64,000 nucleotides of DNA from Massiliimalia massiliensis (GCF_900155615.1 NZ_FUHT01000003.1:186001-250000); one strand, 5' to 3'; positions 16,834 through 25,690 are shown, counted from the stretch's first letter. Program-made: numbers and translations. The notes: generated by a model from the letters alone, not told the origin.

Positions 16834-17099
16834 TCTGCATAGAATTGCAGATACTGGCGGAGATGCCTAAGTCCCCGTTTCATCGTTCGTGACACGGTAG
16901 ATTTGTTAATGCCCAGTATTTCCGCGATCTCTGCCATATTTTTTCGCTCATAGAAATAGAGCAGAAGAATCTGCCGCTGCCGTTGTGTTACCCCCTCGCG
17001 CAATACAAGCTTCACAATCCTTGGAGGAGCCAGACGATTGACATAGGGAGCCTGGGCCGGCTTGAGATATTTGGTTTCATCAAAACTTATTTTTTCCAT
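16812..17099 (-). CDS. Small sigma-70 region 4-like helix-turn-helix protein
   Basis: 95 residues. The C-terminal half reads VTQRQRQILLLYF, then NMAEIAEILGINKSTVSRTMKRGLR, the layout of sigma factor region 4 (or LuxR-like) helix-turn-helix. No region 2 is present, so it is not a complete sigma factor. An upstream ATG (17222) would add 41 unrelated-looking residues and cross the promoter; the ATG at 17099 has AAGGA upstream. It is divergent from an XRE-type regulator, with a LexA-box-like palindrome between. The target genes are unknown. Confidence 0.75.
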   Translation of the reverse strand: MEKISFDETKYLKPAQAPYVNRLAPPRIVKLVLREGVTQRQRQILLLYFYERKNMAEIAEILGINKSTVSRTMKRGLRHLRQYLQFYAEQKKDDE

Positions 17100-17178
17100 T
17101 TTTGCTTTTTCCTTCTCTGCATTCGTGATTCGACCAGGAGCTATGAGAAATTGGGGAATATAGAAGTAGCATAACCTG

Positions 17179-17207
17179 ATTTTATCATTCGAATTGTCCA
17201 GAGTCAA
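17179..17207 (-). promoter_or_regulatory. Promoter of the region-4-like gene
   Basis: On the minus strand TTGACT (17202-17207) and TAAAAT (17179-17184) are separated by 17 bases. Confidence 0.7.
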
Positions 17208-17214
17208 TAAAAAT

Positions 17215-17230
17215 AAGAACATTTGTTCTT
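17215..17230. promoter_or_regulatory. LexA-box-like palindrome in a divergent promoter region
   Basis: AAGAAC-ATTT-GTTCTT is a perfect 6-4-6 dyad containing GAAC-N4-GTTC, the core of the Gram-positive LexA (DinR) operator. It lies between the two divergent -35 elements. It could equally be the site of the XRE regulator encoded next to it. Confidence 0.55.
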
Positions 17231-17236
17231 GAATGC

Positions 17237-17265
17237 TTGCTTTTATCCTGCAAAATGTGTAGAAT
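17237..17265 (+). promoter_or_regulatory. Promoter of the XRE regulator
   Basis: TTGCTT (17237-17242) and TAGAAT (17260-17265) are separated by 17 bases. Confidence 0.6.
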
Positions 17266-17352
17266 GAAGGTATGCTGTTATGATCCGGTTAAAAGGAACT
17301 GGCATGTTGTCACTTGAGAAGAAAGGATAGTCCTCGGTCTTGCGAGGCCATG

Positions 17353-17748
17353 ATGATCAGGATGAATACAAACCGTTTGAAAGAGCTTAGAAAAAATGCC
17401 GGTCTCAGCCAGCAGGAATTAGCCGGCCGGCTGGGAATCGCGGCCAGCACAATGGGCATGTATGAACAGGGAAGGCGGAAACCGGATTATGATACGCTGA
17501 TTCGTCTTGCACTGATTTTCCATGTCACAACCGATTATCTGCTGGGACTAGAGCATCCGGAAGCGGAATGGAGGAAATCGGAAGAAGAGCTTCTGGAACA
17601 GCTTGTGAAGCGGGATATGTCTGCGGCTTCTTCCCGCCTTGCTTCGGAAGAGGAACGCCGGGCCTTAATGGAAGAGCTTCGCGCCGCGGTAGACTCGGTT
17701 TTGGAAAAGAGTTGCGCAGCCGGCCTGCAAGAGAAGAATGAAGCCTAA
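17353..17748 (+). CDS. XRE-family helix-turn-helix regulator
   Basis: About 131 residues. The N-terminal HTH_3 domain reads RLKELRKNAGLSQQELAGRL, then AASTMGMYEQGRRKPDYDTL, ending FHVTTDYLLGL, the classic Cro/CI-like fold. The C-terminal half is helical, Glu/Ala-rich and possibly a dimerisation segment. No peptidase domain is present, so it is not itself SOS-cleavable. The start is uncertain: the ATG at 17353 has GAGG upstream, while 17362 and an upstream TTG at 17314 are alternatives. It is divergent from the region-4-like gene and may autoregulate through the palindrome between them. Confidence 0.85.
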   Translation: MIRMNTNRLKELRKNAGLSQQELAGRLGIAASTMGMYEQGRRKPDYDTLIRLALIFHVTTDYLLGLEHPEAEWRKSEEELLEQLVKRDMSAASSRLASEEERRALMEELRAAVDSVLEKSCAAGLQEKNEA

Positions 17749-17809
17749 AATCAGCAATTTTAACAAAAGACCGGCCGGCTGGGAGAACGGATTCGGAAGC
17801 TTCCAGTCG

Positions 17810-17837
17810 TTGACAAATATCACTGCTTTGATATAAT
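17810..17837 (+). promoter_or_regulatory. ilvB-ilvN promoter
   Basis: TTGACA (17810-17815) and TATAAT (17832-17837) are separated by 16 bases. The -10 lies in a perfect 16-base AT palindrome (17831-17846). The leader that follows has a hairpin ACAGTC/GACTGT (17858-17863/17884-17889). Confidence 0.8.
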
Positions 17838-17930
17838 TAATTATATATCGTTAAAAGACAGTCGGTGCGCATAATATCGCCTGGACTGTTTGAGAGGAAA
17901 GAAACCTGGTGTCTGAGAGGAGGACAAGTG

Positions 17931-17966
17931 ATGCGGACTGGAAGCCGTATCACAATTAGAATATGA
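17931..17966 (+). CDS. Putative leader peptide MRTGSRITIRI of the ilv operon
   Basis: Eleven codons with an ideal ribosome-binding site (GAGGAGG, seven bases before ATG), followed by TGA. Its stop overlaps the ilvB start in an ATGA arrangement, while ilvB has no own ribosome-binding site at normal distance. Three of the eleven residues are isoleucine, encoded by ATC, ATT and ATA, and isoleucine is an end product of the pathway. This suggests translational coupling and possibly Ile-sensitive control. It is an inference from layout only. Confidence 0.55.
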   Translation: MRTGSRITIRI

Positions 17967-19651
17967 AACTAACAGGAGCGCAAATCATCCTTGAATGTTT
18001 GTTGGAACAGGGCGTGGATACTGTTTTCGGTTACCCCGGCGGTTCTGTTCTCAATCTTTATGATGCAATTTATGAATATCGCGATAGAATTAGGCACGTC
18101 CTGACTGCACACGAACAGGGTGCCGCCCATGCGGCTGACGGCTATGCGCGGGCAACCGGGAAAACTGGAGTTTGCATCGCGACATCCGGGCCGGGTGCTA
18201 CCAACCTGGTCACTGGAATTGCAACTGCACATATGGATTCGATTCCGATTGTTGCGATTACCGGAAACGTGCCGGTATCCTCGCTGGGGCTGGACAGCTT
18301 CCAGGAGGTGGATATTACCGGGATTACCATGCCGATTACCAAATATAACTTCATCATCAAGGATATTGCCGATCTGGCCGATACGATCCGCCGCGCGTTT
18401 GAGATTGCAAATACCGGCAGGCCCGGCCCGGTTCTGGTGGATATCCCGAAGGATATAACTGCCAATACCTATGAATATACACGCAGGGAGATTGTAAAAC
18501 CGGATAATTACAGCGGTCTTGCAGCCGACGCGGAGTATGAACAAGTGGCAGAACTGATCCGTTCTGCCAAGAAGCCGTTTTTGTATACCGGAGGTGGAAT
18601 TATCAGCTCTGGTGCGGATCAGGCAATGAAAAAGTTTGCAGAATTAGTGGACGCGCCAGTCTCTTCGTCTCTGATGGGACAGGGCGGGTTCGACAACACC
18701 GACCCGCGTTATGTTGGGATGCTCGGTATGCACGGGACGGTGGCTTCCTCAAAAGCTGTTTCTGAATGCGATCTCTTTATCGGGATCGGAACCCGTTTTT
18801 CAGACCGGGTGATTGGGGATATTGTCTCATTTGCGCCGAAAGCAAAGATTGTGCATATCGATATCGATCCGGCAGAGGTCAACAAAAACATCAAGGTAGA
18901 TTATCAGTTGATCGGAGATGTCCGGTATGTGCTGGATCACTTAAACCTGATGCTGGAACAGCAAAGCCATTCGGATTGGATGGACAGGATCAAGGAATGG
19001 AAAAAAGAGTTTCCGCTTCATGTGGCGGAAGAGTACGGAGAGCTTGTAACCCCGCAGTATGTGCTGGAAACGTTGGATGAGCTGACCGGCGGAGACGCGA
19101 TCATTACCACTGAGGTCGGACAGCATCAGATGTGGGCGGCGCAATACTATGATTTCAAAGCCCCGCGCCATTTTATCAGCTCCGGCGGTTTAGGTACAAT
19201 GGGCTACGGCCTGGGCGCTTCCCTGGGCGCGCAGGTGGGCCGTCCGGACAAGCAGGTCATCAATGTTGCCGGTGACGGGAGCTTCCACATGAACTGTAAT
19301 GAACTCGTGACTGCCTATAAGCACAATATCCCGATTATAGAGCTGCTGTTTAATAACAATGTGCTCGGTATGGTACGTCAGTGGCAGAGGCTGTTCTATG
19401 GAAAACGTTTCTCTCAGACCACACTAGACCGAAATACGGACTATATGAAGCTGGCGGAGGCATATCATATCCCGGCTTACCGGATCACCAAGAAGGAAGA
19501 GGTTCGGGATGTGCTGCAAAAGGCGCTCGCGCACGATACGCCGGTGTTTGTAGAGTGCGTCATTGACCAGGATATCAATGTACTCCCGATGGTGCCGGCC
19601 GGCGCTGCAATTGACAAGCCGATTTTAGACATTAAGATCGATGATGAATAG
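17963..19651 (+). CDS. ilvB: Acetolactate synthase, large (catalytic) subunit
   Basis: Thiamine-diphosphate and FAD-dependent enzyme at the first common step of valine, leucine and isoleucine synthesis, 562 residues. The N-terminal ThDP domain has FGYPGGSVLNLYD and the catalytic Glu in AHEQGAAHAADG; ATSGPGATNLVTGI and the C-terminal GDGSFHMNCNELVT with NNNVLGMV form the ThDP/Mg site. It is followed by ilvN after 16 bases. The start sits inside the stop codon of a leader ORF. The biosynthetic rather than catabolic (AlsS) role is supported by the adjacent regulatory subunit. Confidence 0.96.
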   Translation: MKLTGAQIILECLLEQGVDTVFGYPGGSVLNLYDAIYEYRDRIRHVLTAHEQGAAHAADGYARATGKTGVCIATSGPGATNLVTGIATAHMDSIPIVAITGNVPVSSLGLDSFQEVDITGITMPITKYNFIIKDIADLADTIRRAFEIANTGRPGPVLVDIPKDITANTYEYTRREIVKPDNYSGLAADAEYEQVAELIRSAKKPFLYTGGGIISSGADQAMKKFAELVDAPVSSSLMGQGGFDNTDPRYVGMLGMHGTVASSKAVSECDLFIGIGTRFSDRVIGDIVSFAPKAKIVHIDIDPAEVNKNIKVDYQLIGDVRYVLDHLNLMLEQQSHSDWMDRIKEWKKEFPLHVAEEYGELVTPQYVLETLDELTGGDAIITTEVGQHQMWAAQYYDFKAPRHFISSGGLGTMGYGLGASLGAQVGRPDKQVINVAGDGSFHMNCNELVTAYKHNIPIIELLFNNNVLGMVRQWQRLFYGKRFSQTTLDRNTDYMKLAEAYHIPAYRITKKEEVRDVLQKALAHDTPVFVECVIDQDINVLPMVPAGAAIDKPILDIKIDDE

Positions 19652-19667
19652 AAAGGACGAAACCAGG

Positions 19668-20147
19668 ATGCCGAAAAAGCATGTTTTATCAATATTAATG
19701 GATAATAATTCCGGCGTCATGCTGCGGATTGCAGGCTTATTCAGCCGCAGAGGCTATAATATCGAAAGCATCGCCGCCGCTCAGACGGAAAACCCGGATG
19801 TTGTCCGGATGACGATTGTAACCAACGGCGACGCGGATACGCTCGAACAGATTGACAAACAGCTTTCTAAGCTGGTGGATGTCCGGGAGGTTCGGGTGAT
19901 GACCAGCGAAAATTCCGTAAAGCGGGAGCATGTGATCATCCAAGCGGGAAACAGCGAGGAAAACTGCGCTTCCCTGATTCAGGTTGCAAACCTGTTCCGG
20001 GCAAATATTATCAATGTCAGCGAGCAGTCCCTGATGCTGGAGCTGACCGGAAAGCCCAGAAAAATTGACGCATTCATTCAGCTTGTAAAACCGTTTGGCA
20101 TCAAAAAGATGATGCGCTCCGGTTTGCTGGCTTTGGAACGGGAATAG
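19668..20147 (+). CDS. ilvN: Acetolactate synthase, small (regulatory) subunit
   Basis: Regulatory subunit that confers valine feedback inhibition, 159 residues. The N-terminal ACT domain reads HVLSILMDNNSGVMLRIAGLF, with RRGYNIESI following. The C-terminal domain includes VREVRVM and FGIKKMMRSGLLAL. The ATG at 19668 has AAAGGA upstream; an earlier in-frame ATG overlaps the end of ilvB and lacks a site. A terminator closes the operon. Confidence 0.96.
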   Translation: MPKKHVLSILMDNNSGVMLRIAGLFSRRGYNIESIAAAQTENPDVVRMTIVTNGDADTLEQIDKQLSKLVDVREVRVMTSENSVKREHVIIQAGNSEENCASLIQVANLFRANIINVSEQSLMLELTGKPRKIDAFIQLVKPFGIKKMMRSGLLALERE

Positions 20148-20152
20148 AGGAA

Positions 20153-20184
20153 ATGGCCTGCAGTGAAACCGGCAGGTCATTTTT
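20153..20184 (+). terminator. Terminator of ilvB-ilvN
   Basis: ATGGCCTGC (20153-20161) pairs with GCAGGTCAT (20172-20180, one G-T wobble), followed by a short T run. Confidence 0.75.
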
Positions 20185-20211
20185 CGGATAAACGGAGTTC
20201 GGAGGTGGCGG

Positions 20212-21384
20212 ATGAAAAAGTTTCTGAAGCTGTGCGGGACAGGCTTGCTGGTAATTGGAATGTTCGCAGTGCTGTGCGGGTGCATGACCGAAGAGGATAA
20301 GGCCCTTGCGAAGGAGAATGTCAGGACGGGCCGGGGCCTGGTAAAGGCCTATGTCGCAGAAAACTATGGAGAGTATGCAAAAATTCAGGAGATAGAATGC
20401 ATCAATCAGGCGAAGGACGGCGGCCCGATTCCGGATTTTTATGACCATCCCAGCAATTATGTGAGGGCTTCTGTAGAAGTAAAGCAGGAACGCTTCCAGG
20501 TGCTGGTGAACGTCGAAACCGGAGCCGGATATGACAACCGGTATGAAGATTCGGTCAACGAGTCGATGCAGCGCTATGCCGTTTCCCGGGGCGGAATCCC
20601 GAAGCCGGAGGCGGTACTGCTTAAATATTTCCCGATTGAGATTACAGAGATCCCGGACAGCGCCTGTTTCGGCTTTGCGCAGCCGAACACCAAGCTTTTT
20701 GAACAGCTTCTGTATCAGGGAAAGTCCAATATCCGTGTACTGTTCCAGTATGTGGACGAGTATCTGCGCCCGCTTGAGGCGGAAGGGGAAAAACTGATTC
20801 CGATGGATCGGGAGATCGGGAGGCTTCAGATCGGGTTTGTGAGCTTCCGGACTTCTCTGCCCGGTGACCTGTCCTGGCGGCAGATGGACGAACTGATGAA
20901 TGAGGTGAATGAATCGGTCAGCGAGACCTGCATCATTGACCGGTGGAAGTCCTATGATTCGGAAACAGACACCTATGTCTATCCGGAGGAGCTTGATGTA
21001 ACCTACCATCATTATGACCTGTTAGCTTTGGACGGCGGGATCAGCTTAGTGTATGATACAGAGACCCTGGAGGTTGATGTAAAGGAAGAAAAAGCGCCGG
21101 AAACTACTGTTGCCCTTGATAAACGGTTTGTGACCTGGGATGGCAAACAATACCAGATTACGGGGCGGCAAAAGCAGGAGCAGACAGAATTTGATATTGA
21201 AAACCAGAGCATCCATCTTTTTTTCCCCGACAAATATGAGGATCTTTTCCTGGTGTCGGAGCAGGACGGAGACGAGGACTGGAACCAGCTTTATTCTGGC
21301 TGGGACGGAACAATGACAGAATGGTTTGCCGTTCACGGCGGACAGTCGGAAATCACCTTTGGGTTATATACTGAAATGGATTGA
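20212..21384 (+). CDS. Putative lipoprotein of unknown function
   Basis: 390 residues that I do not recognise. The N-terminus is a lipoprotein signal: basic start MKKF, hydrophobic core and lipobox LCGC with the modified cysteine at residue 24, so it should be anchored on the outer face of the membrane. The rest is soluble, rich in acidic and aromatic residues, with no repeats, membrane segments or catalytic motif that I can identify. GGAGGTGG precedes the ATG. It lies 32 bases before the topoisomerase genes and may be co-transcribed with them, but that gives no functional hint. Confidence 0.7.
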   Translation: MKKFLKLCGTGLLVIGMFAVLCGCMTEEDKALAKENVRTGRGLVKAYVAENYGEYAKIQEIECINQAKDGGPIPDFYDHPSNYVRASVEVKQERFQVLVNVETGAGYDNRYEDSVNESMQRYAVSRGGIPKPEAVLLKYFPIEITEIPDSACFGFAQPNTKLFEQLLYQGKSNIRVLFQYVDEYLRPLEAEGEKLIPMDREIGRLQIGFVSFRTSLPGDLSWRQMDELMNEVNESVSETCIIDRWKSYDSETDTYVYPEELDVTYHHYDLLALDGGISLVYDTETLEVDVKEEKAPETTVALDKRFVTWDGKQYQITGRQKQEQTEFDIENQSIHLFFPDKYEDLFLVSEQDGDEDWNQLYSGWDGTMTEWFAVHGGQSEITFGLYTEMD

Positions 21385-21421
21385 GCAATATAAACAGGAA
21401 TAAAATTATTGGAGAATGAAT

Positions 21422-23401
21422 ATGGCAAAACGGAAACAGGAATATACGAATGAAAGCATCACCGCGCTGAAGGGCGCCGACCGGGTCAGGAAGCGTCCGG
21501 CGGTCATCTTTGGGTCTGACGGGCTGGAAGGATGCCAGCATTCGGTTTTTGAAATCCTTTCCAACTCGATTGACGAGGCAAGGGAAGGACATGGCAACCA
21601 TATTATCGTAACCCGGTATGCGGATCAGTCAATCGAAGTCGAGGACTTTGGACGCGGCATTCCGGTTGACTTTAACCAAAACGAAAACTGCTACAACTGG
21701 GAGCTGGTTTTCTGCGAGCTGTATGCAGGCGGGAAATACCAGAATGAGGGGGGCGCAAACTACGAGTTTTCCCTGGGGCTTAACGGCCTGGGACTCTGTG
21801 CGACGCAGTATTCCTCTGAATATATGGAGGTGGAGATTTTCCGGGATGGATTTCAATATAATCTCCGGTTTGAAAAGGGAGAGAATGTCAGCTTTGACAA
21901 GAAGCCGACCCGCCTGAAAAAAACTGGGACAAAGATCAAATGGCGTCCGGACTTGGATGTCTTTACTGAAATTCAGGTTCCGGATTCTTACTTTGAGGAT
22001 ATTCTGAAACGGCAGGCAGTCGTCAATAAGGGCTTGCTGTTTACTTACCGCTTCCAAACGCCGGAGGGCTGGAAGGAAAAGGAATTCCTCTATCAGGACG
22101 GGATTACCGATTATGTTAAGGAGCTGGCCGGAGACAATGCCATGACCACTGTCCAGTACTGGGAGACGGAACGGATGGGCCGCGACCGGGAGGATAAACC
22201 GGAATACCGGGTGAAGCTATCGGTTTCCCTGGTGTTTTCCAACCGATTTAAGATGACAGAGTATTACCATAACTCCAGTTGGCTGGAGCATGGAGGCTCC
22301 CCGGAGCGCGCGGTCAAGCAGGCGTTTGTTTCCCAGATTGACGCTTATCTGAAGCAGAACGGGAAATATCTCAAGGGAGAGTCTAAGATCAATTATACCG
22401 ATGTAGAGGACTGTTTAATCCTGGTTTCATCCTCCTTCTCAACGCAGACCTCCTATGAAAACCAGACGAAAAAGGCGATTACCAACAAATTCGTCTATGA
22501 GGCGATGACCGATTTCTTAAAACATCAGCTAGAGGTCTATTTTATCGAAAACCCGGACGAAGCCAATAAGATTTCCGAGCAGGTGCTGGTAAACAAGCGC
22601 AGCCGGGAAAATGCGGAAAAAACGAGGCTGAACCTCAAGAAAAAGCTTTCCGGAACCATTGATGTGGCAAACCGGGTGCAGAAATTTGTGGACTGCCGGA
22701 GCAAAGACCTGTCCCGCAGGGAGCTTTATATTGTGGAGGGCGACTCCGCGCTGGGTTCCGTTAAGATGGGACGTGATTCGGAGTTTCAGGCGATTATGCC
22801 GGTACGCGGGAAAATTTTAAACTGCCTGAAGGCAGAGTTTAACAAAATTTTCAAAAGTGAAATTATCACCGACCTTGTCAAGGTACTCGGATGCGGCGTA
22901 GAGGTTGATTCCAAGGCGAATAAAGACCTTTCCACCTTTGACATCAGTAATTTCCGGTGGAATAAGGTAGTGATCTGCACCGACGCCGATGTGGATGGAT
23001 TCCAGATCCGCACCCTGATCCTGACGATGCTTTACCGCCTGACGCCGACGCTGATTGACGACGGATACGTTTATATTGCGGAATCACCGCTTTATGAAAT
23101 CAATACAAAAGACCGAACCTATTTTGCCTATACAGAAAAAGAGAAACAGGCGATTCTGGAGGAGGTCGGCAAAACAAAATATACAATCCAGCGTTCCAAG
23201 GGGCTTGGGGAAAACGAGCCTGAGATGATGTGGCTGACAACTATGAACCCGGAAACCAGGAGGCTGATCCGGGTGAATGCGGAGGAAGTGGAGAAAACCG
23301 CCGCGATGTTTGACCTGATGCTGGGGGACAATCTCCAGGGAAGAAAGGATTATATCGCGGAGTTTGGGCAAGACTATCTGGAGCTCGCGGATATCTCGTA
23401 A
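21422..23401 (+). CDS. Type IIA DNA topoisomerase subunit B (ParE/GyrB-like, divergent)
   Basis: ATPase and TOPRIM subunit of a type IIA topoisomerase, 659 residues. The GHKL ATPase region has ILSNSIDEA and DFGRGIP, and GLNGLG as the lid motif. The TOPRIM domain has EGDSALG and the metal-binding DADVDG. The classical EGDSAGG is changed to EGDSALG and the N-terminal motifs are diverged, as in the second topoisomerase of many Clostridia. The ATG at 21422 has GGAG seven bases upstream; an ATG two codons earlier is too close. The A-subunit gene follows. Topo IV is more likely than gyrase. Confidence 0.88.
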   Translation: MAKRKQEYTNESITALKGADRVRKRPAVIFGSDGLEGCQHSVFEILSNSIDEAREGHGNHIIVTRYADQSIEVEDFGRGIPVDFNQNENCYNWELVFCELYAGGKYQNEGGANYEFSLGLNGLGLCATQYSSEYMEVEIFRDGFQYNLRFEKGENVSFDKKPTRLKKTGTKIKWRPDLDVFTEIQVPDSYFEDILKRQAVVNKGLLFTYRFQTPEGWKEKEFLYQDGITDYVKELAGDNAMTTVQYWETERMGRDREDKPEYRVKLSVSLVFSNRFKMTEYYHNSSWLEHGGSPERAVKQAFVSQIDAYLKQNGKYLKGESKINYTDVEDCLILVSSSFSTQTSYENQTKKAITNKFVYEAMTDFLKHQLEVYFIENPDEANKISEQVLVNKRSRENAEKTRLNLKKKLSGTIDVANRVQKFVDCRSKDLSRRELYIVEGDSALGSVKMGRDSEFQAIMPVRGKILNCLKAEFNKIFKSEIITDLVKVLGCGVEVDSKANKDLSTFDISNFRWNKVVICTDADVDGFQIRTLILTMLYRLTPTLIDDGYVYIAESPLYEINTKDRTYFAYTEKEKQAILEEVGKTKYTIQRSKGLGENEPEMMWLTTMNPETRRLIRVNAEEVEKTAAMFDLMLGDNLQGRKDYIAEFGQDYLELADIS

Positions 23402-23431
23402 AACTGGCGAGAAAGAGGTTTAATAAGAAAA

Positions 23432-25678
23432 ATGGCAAGAAAAAAGGAACAGACAAACCATAAAAAGGTGAATGTCAACGCGACCATCGAGGGCGGCGGA
23501 ATTATTGTTGACCAGCCGATCACCGAAACGATTGAGCAGAACTATATGCCGTATGCGATGAGCGTCATTGTGTCCCGCGCATTGCCGGAGATCGACGGCT
23601 TTAAGCCGTCCCATCGAAAAATCCTGTACACCATGTACAAGATGGGATTGCTGACCGGGGCGAGGACTAAATCTGCGAATATCGTCGGCCAGACCATGAA
23701 GCTAAACCCGCATGGCGACCAGGCGATCTATGAGACGATGGTGCGCCTGACCCGCGGAAATGAAACGCTGCTTCATCCCTATGTAGATTCAAAGGGAAAC
23801 TTTGGGAAAGCCTATTCCCGCGATATGGCCTTTGCGGCCTCCCGATACACTGAGGCAAAGCTTGATCCAATCTGTGCGGAATTTTTCCGCGATATTGATA
23901 AGGATACGGTGGATTTTGTCCCGAACTATGATAACCAGATGATGGAGCCGACCCTTTTGCCGGCAACCTTTCCGTCGGTGCTGGTGAATTCCAATGTCGG
24001 GATCGCGGTTTCGATGGCGAGCAGTATCTGCCCGTTTAATCTCAAGGAGCTTTGCGAGACTACCATCGGGCTGATCCGTGACCCGGAATACGATCTGCAT
24101 GAGACACTGAAAGGCCCTGATTTTCCGGGCGGCGGATATATGATTTTTGATCGTGCCGTACTGGATCAGGTTTATCATACCGGTCGTGGAAGCATTAAAA
24201 TCCGGGCAAAGTTCCAGTATGACAAATCGAACAACTGCATCGAGATTACAGAAATCCCGCCAACCACCACGGTGGAAGCGATTATGGATAAAATCGTGGA
24301 GCTGATCAAGCAGAACAAGGTGCGGGAGATTGCGGACATGCGGGATGAAACTGATTTGTCCGGATTAAAGCTCACCCTTGATTTGAAGCGGGGAATCGAC
24401 CCGGACAAGCTGATGACAAAGCTGTTCCGGATGACGCCGCTGCAGGATAACTTTGCCTGCAACTTTAACGTTTTGATCGCCGGACAGCCTAGGGTTATGG
24501 GCGTGCGGGAGCTGCTGACTGAATGGCTGGCGTTCCGGACGGAATGTGTGCGCAGGAGAGTTTACTTTGACCTGAAGAAAAAGCAGGAGAAGCTGCATCT
24601 GCTAAAGGGGCTGGAGAAGCTTATCCTGGATATTGACAAGGCGATCCGGATCGTCCGGGAAACAGAAGAGGAAAGCGAAGTAGTCATGAACCTGATGATC
24701 GGGTTTGGGATTGACGAGACCCAGGCGGAATATGTCGCGGAAATCAAGCTGAGACATTTGAACCGAGAATATATCCTGAAGCGGACGCAGGAGATTGAAG
24801 ACCTGATACGGGATATTGCTGAGATGGAAGGAATCCTGAAAAGCAATAAAAAGGTGCAGGCCATTATCGTATCGGAGCTGAAGGATGTTGTCAAAAAATA
24901 CGGCAAGCCACGAAAAACTATGCTGATCTTTGCGGAGGATGTCGCGGAGGAGGACGAAGCGGCAGAAGAGATTCCGGACTATCCTGTCAACCTGTTTTTG
25001 ACCAATGACGGGTATTTTAAAAAGATTACGCCGCAGAGCCTGCGGATGAGCGGGGAGCACAAGCTGAAGGAAACCGACTTTATTACGCAGCATGTGGAAA
25101 CTACCAATGATACGGAACTGCTGTTTTTTACCGACCGGCAGCAGGTTTATAAATCCAGAACCTGCGAGTTTGAGGATACGAAAGCGAGCCTGTTTGGGGA
25201 TTATATCCCGGCAAAGCTTGGCTTTGATGAGAATGAGAAGGTAATCGGGATGATCGTTACCAAGGATTACAGCGGAAACGTGCTGTTCTTTTTCGATAAC
25301 GGAAAGGTGGCAAAGGTGCCGATCAAGTCCTATGAAACCAAGACGAAACGGAAGAAGCTGTCCAATGCTTACTGCGGGAAGTTTGCGCTGGCAGGATTTT
25401 TTGAATGCGGCGAGGAGGATGAGTTTGTCCTCACCTCCAGCGCCAAGCGCAAGCTCCTGTTCCACTGCGCGGTGATCCTCCCTAAAACAACGCGGGATAC
25501 ACAGGGCGTTGCAGTGATGACCCTGAAAAAGAATCACTTTGTGGAAAAGGTGGAGCGGTATGCTGAGGGCATGTTTGCAAACCCGCACCGTTTCCGCACC
25601 AAAACCCTGCCTGCGGCCGGCGCTTTAATGCGTGAGGAGGACTTTGGCGAGCAGCTGAGCCTGCTTGGAGAGTCATAG
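23432..25678 (+). CDS. Type IIA DNA topoisomerase subunit A (ParC/GyrA-like)
   Basis: DNA-cleaving subunit, 748 residues. It pairs with the B subunit just upstream. The breakage-reunion domain has RALPEIDGFKPSHRKILYTM and LNPHGDQAIYETMVRL. The catalytic tyrosine is Tyr139 in AASRYTEAKL. The C-terminal beta-pinwheel is present, but I see no GyrA-box, so a decatenating topoisomerase IV role is likelier than gyrase. In the quinolone-determining region the residue equivalent to E. coli GyrA Ser83 is Gln97 and that of Asp87 is Glu101. Confidence 0.9.
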   Translation: MARKKEQTNHKKVNVNATIEGGGIIVDQPITETIEQNYMPYAMSVIVSRALPEIDGFKPSHRKILYTMYKMGLLTGARTKSANIVGQTMKLNPHGDQAIYETMVRLTRGNETLLHPYVDSKGNFGKAYSRDMAFAASRYTEAKLDPICAEFFRDIDKDTVDFVPNYDNQMMEPTLLPATFPSVLVNSNVGIAVSMASSICPFNLKELCETTIGLIRDPEYDLHETLKGPDFPGGGYMIFDRAVLDQVYHTGRGSIKIRAKFQYDKSNNCIEITEIPPTTTVEAIMDKIVELIKQNKVREIADMRDETDLSGLKLTLDLKRGIDPDKLMTKLFRMTPLQDNFACNFNVLIAGQPRVMGVRELLTEWLAFRTECVRRRVYFDLKKKQEKLHLLKGLEKLILDIDKAIRIVRETEEESEVVMNLMIGFGIDETQAEYVAEIKLRHLNREYILKRTQEIEDLIRDIAEMEGILKSNKKVQAIIVSELKDVVKKYGKPRKTMLIFAEDVAEEDEAAEEIPDYPVNLFLTNDGYFKKITPQSLRMSGEHKLKETDFITQHVETTNDTELLFFTDRQQVYKSRTCEFEDTKASLFGDYIPAKLGFDENEKVIGMIVTKDYSGNVLFFFDNGKVAKVPIKSYETKTKRKKLSNAYCGKFALAGFFECGEEDEFVLTSSAKRKLLFHCAVILPKTTRDTQGVAVMTLKKNHFVEKVERYAEGMFANPHRFRTKTLPAAGALMREEDFGEQLSLLGES

Positions 25679-25690
25679 CTATAATTGAGC

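Noticed and set aside
16812-17099. A complete extracytoplasmic sigma factor
   Set aside because: Only region 4-like helix-turn-helix is present; regions 2 and 3 are missing.
24602-25588. 328-codon minus-strand frame opposite the topoisomerase A subunit
   Set aside because: It overlaps a fully conserved gene and shows no recognisable domain.
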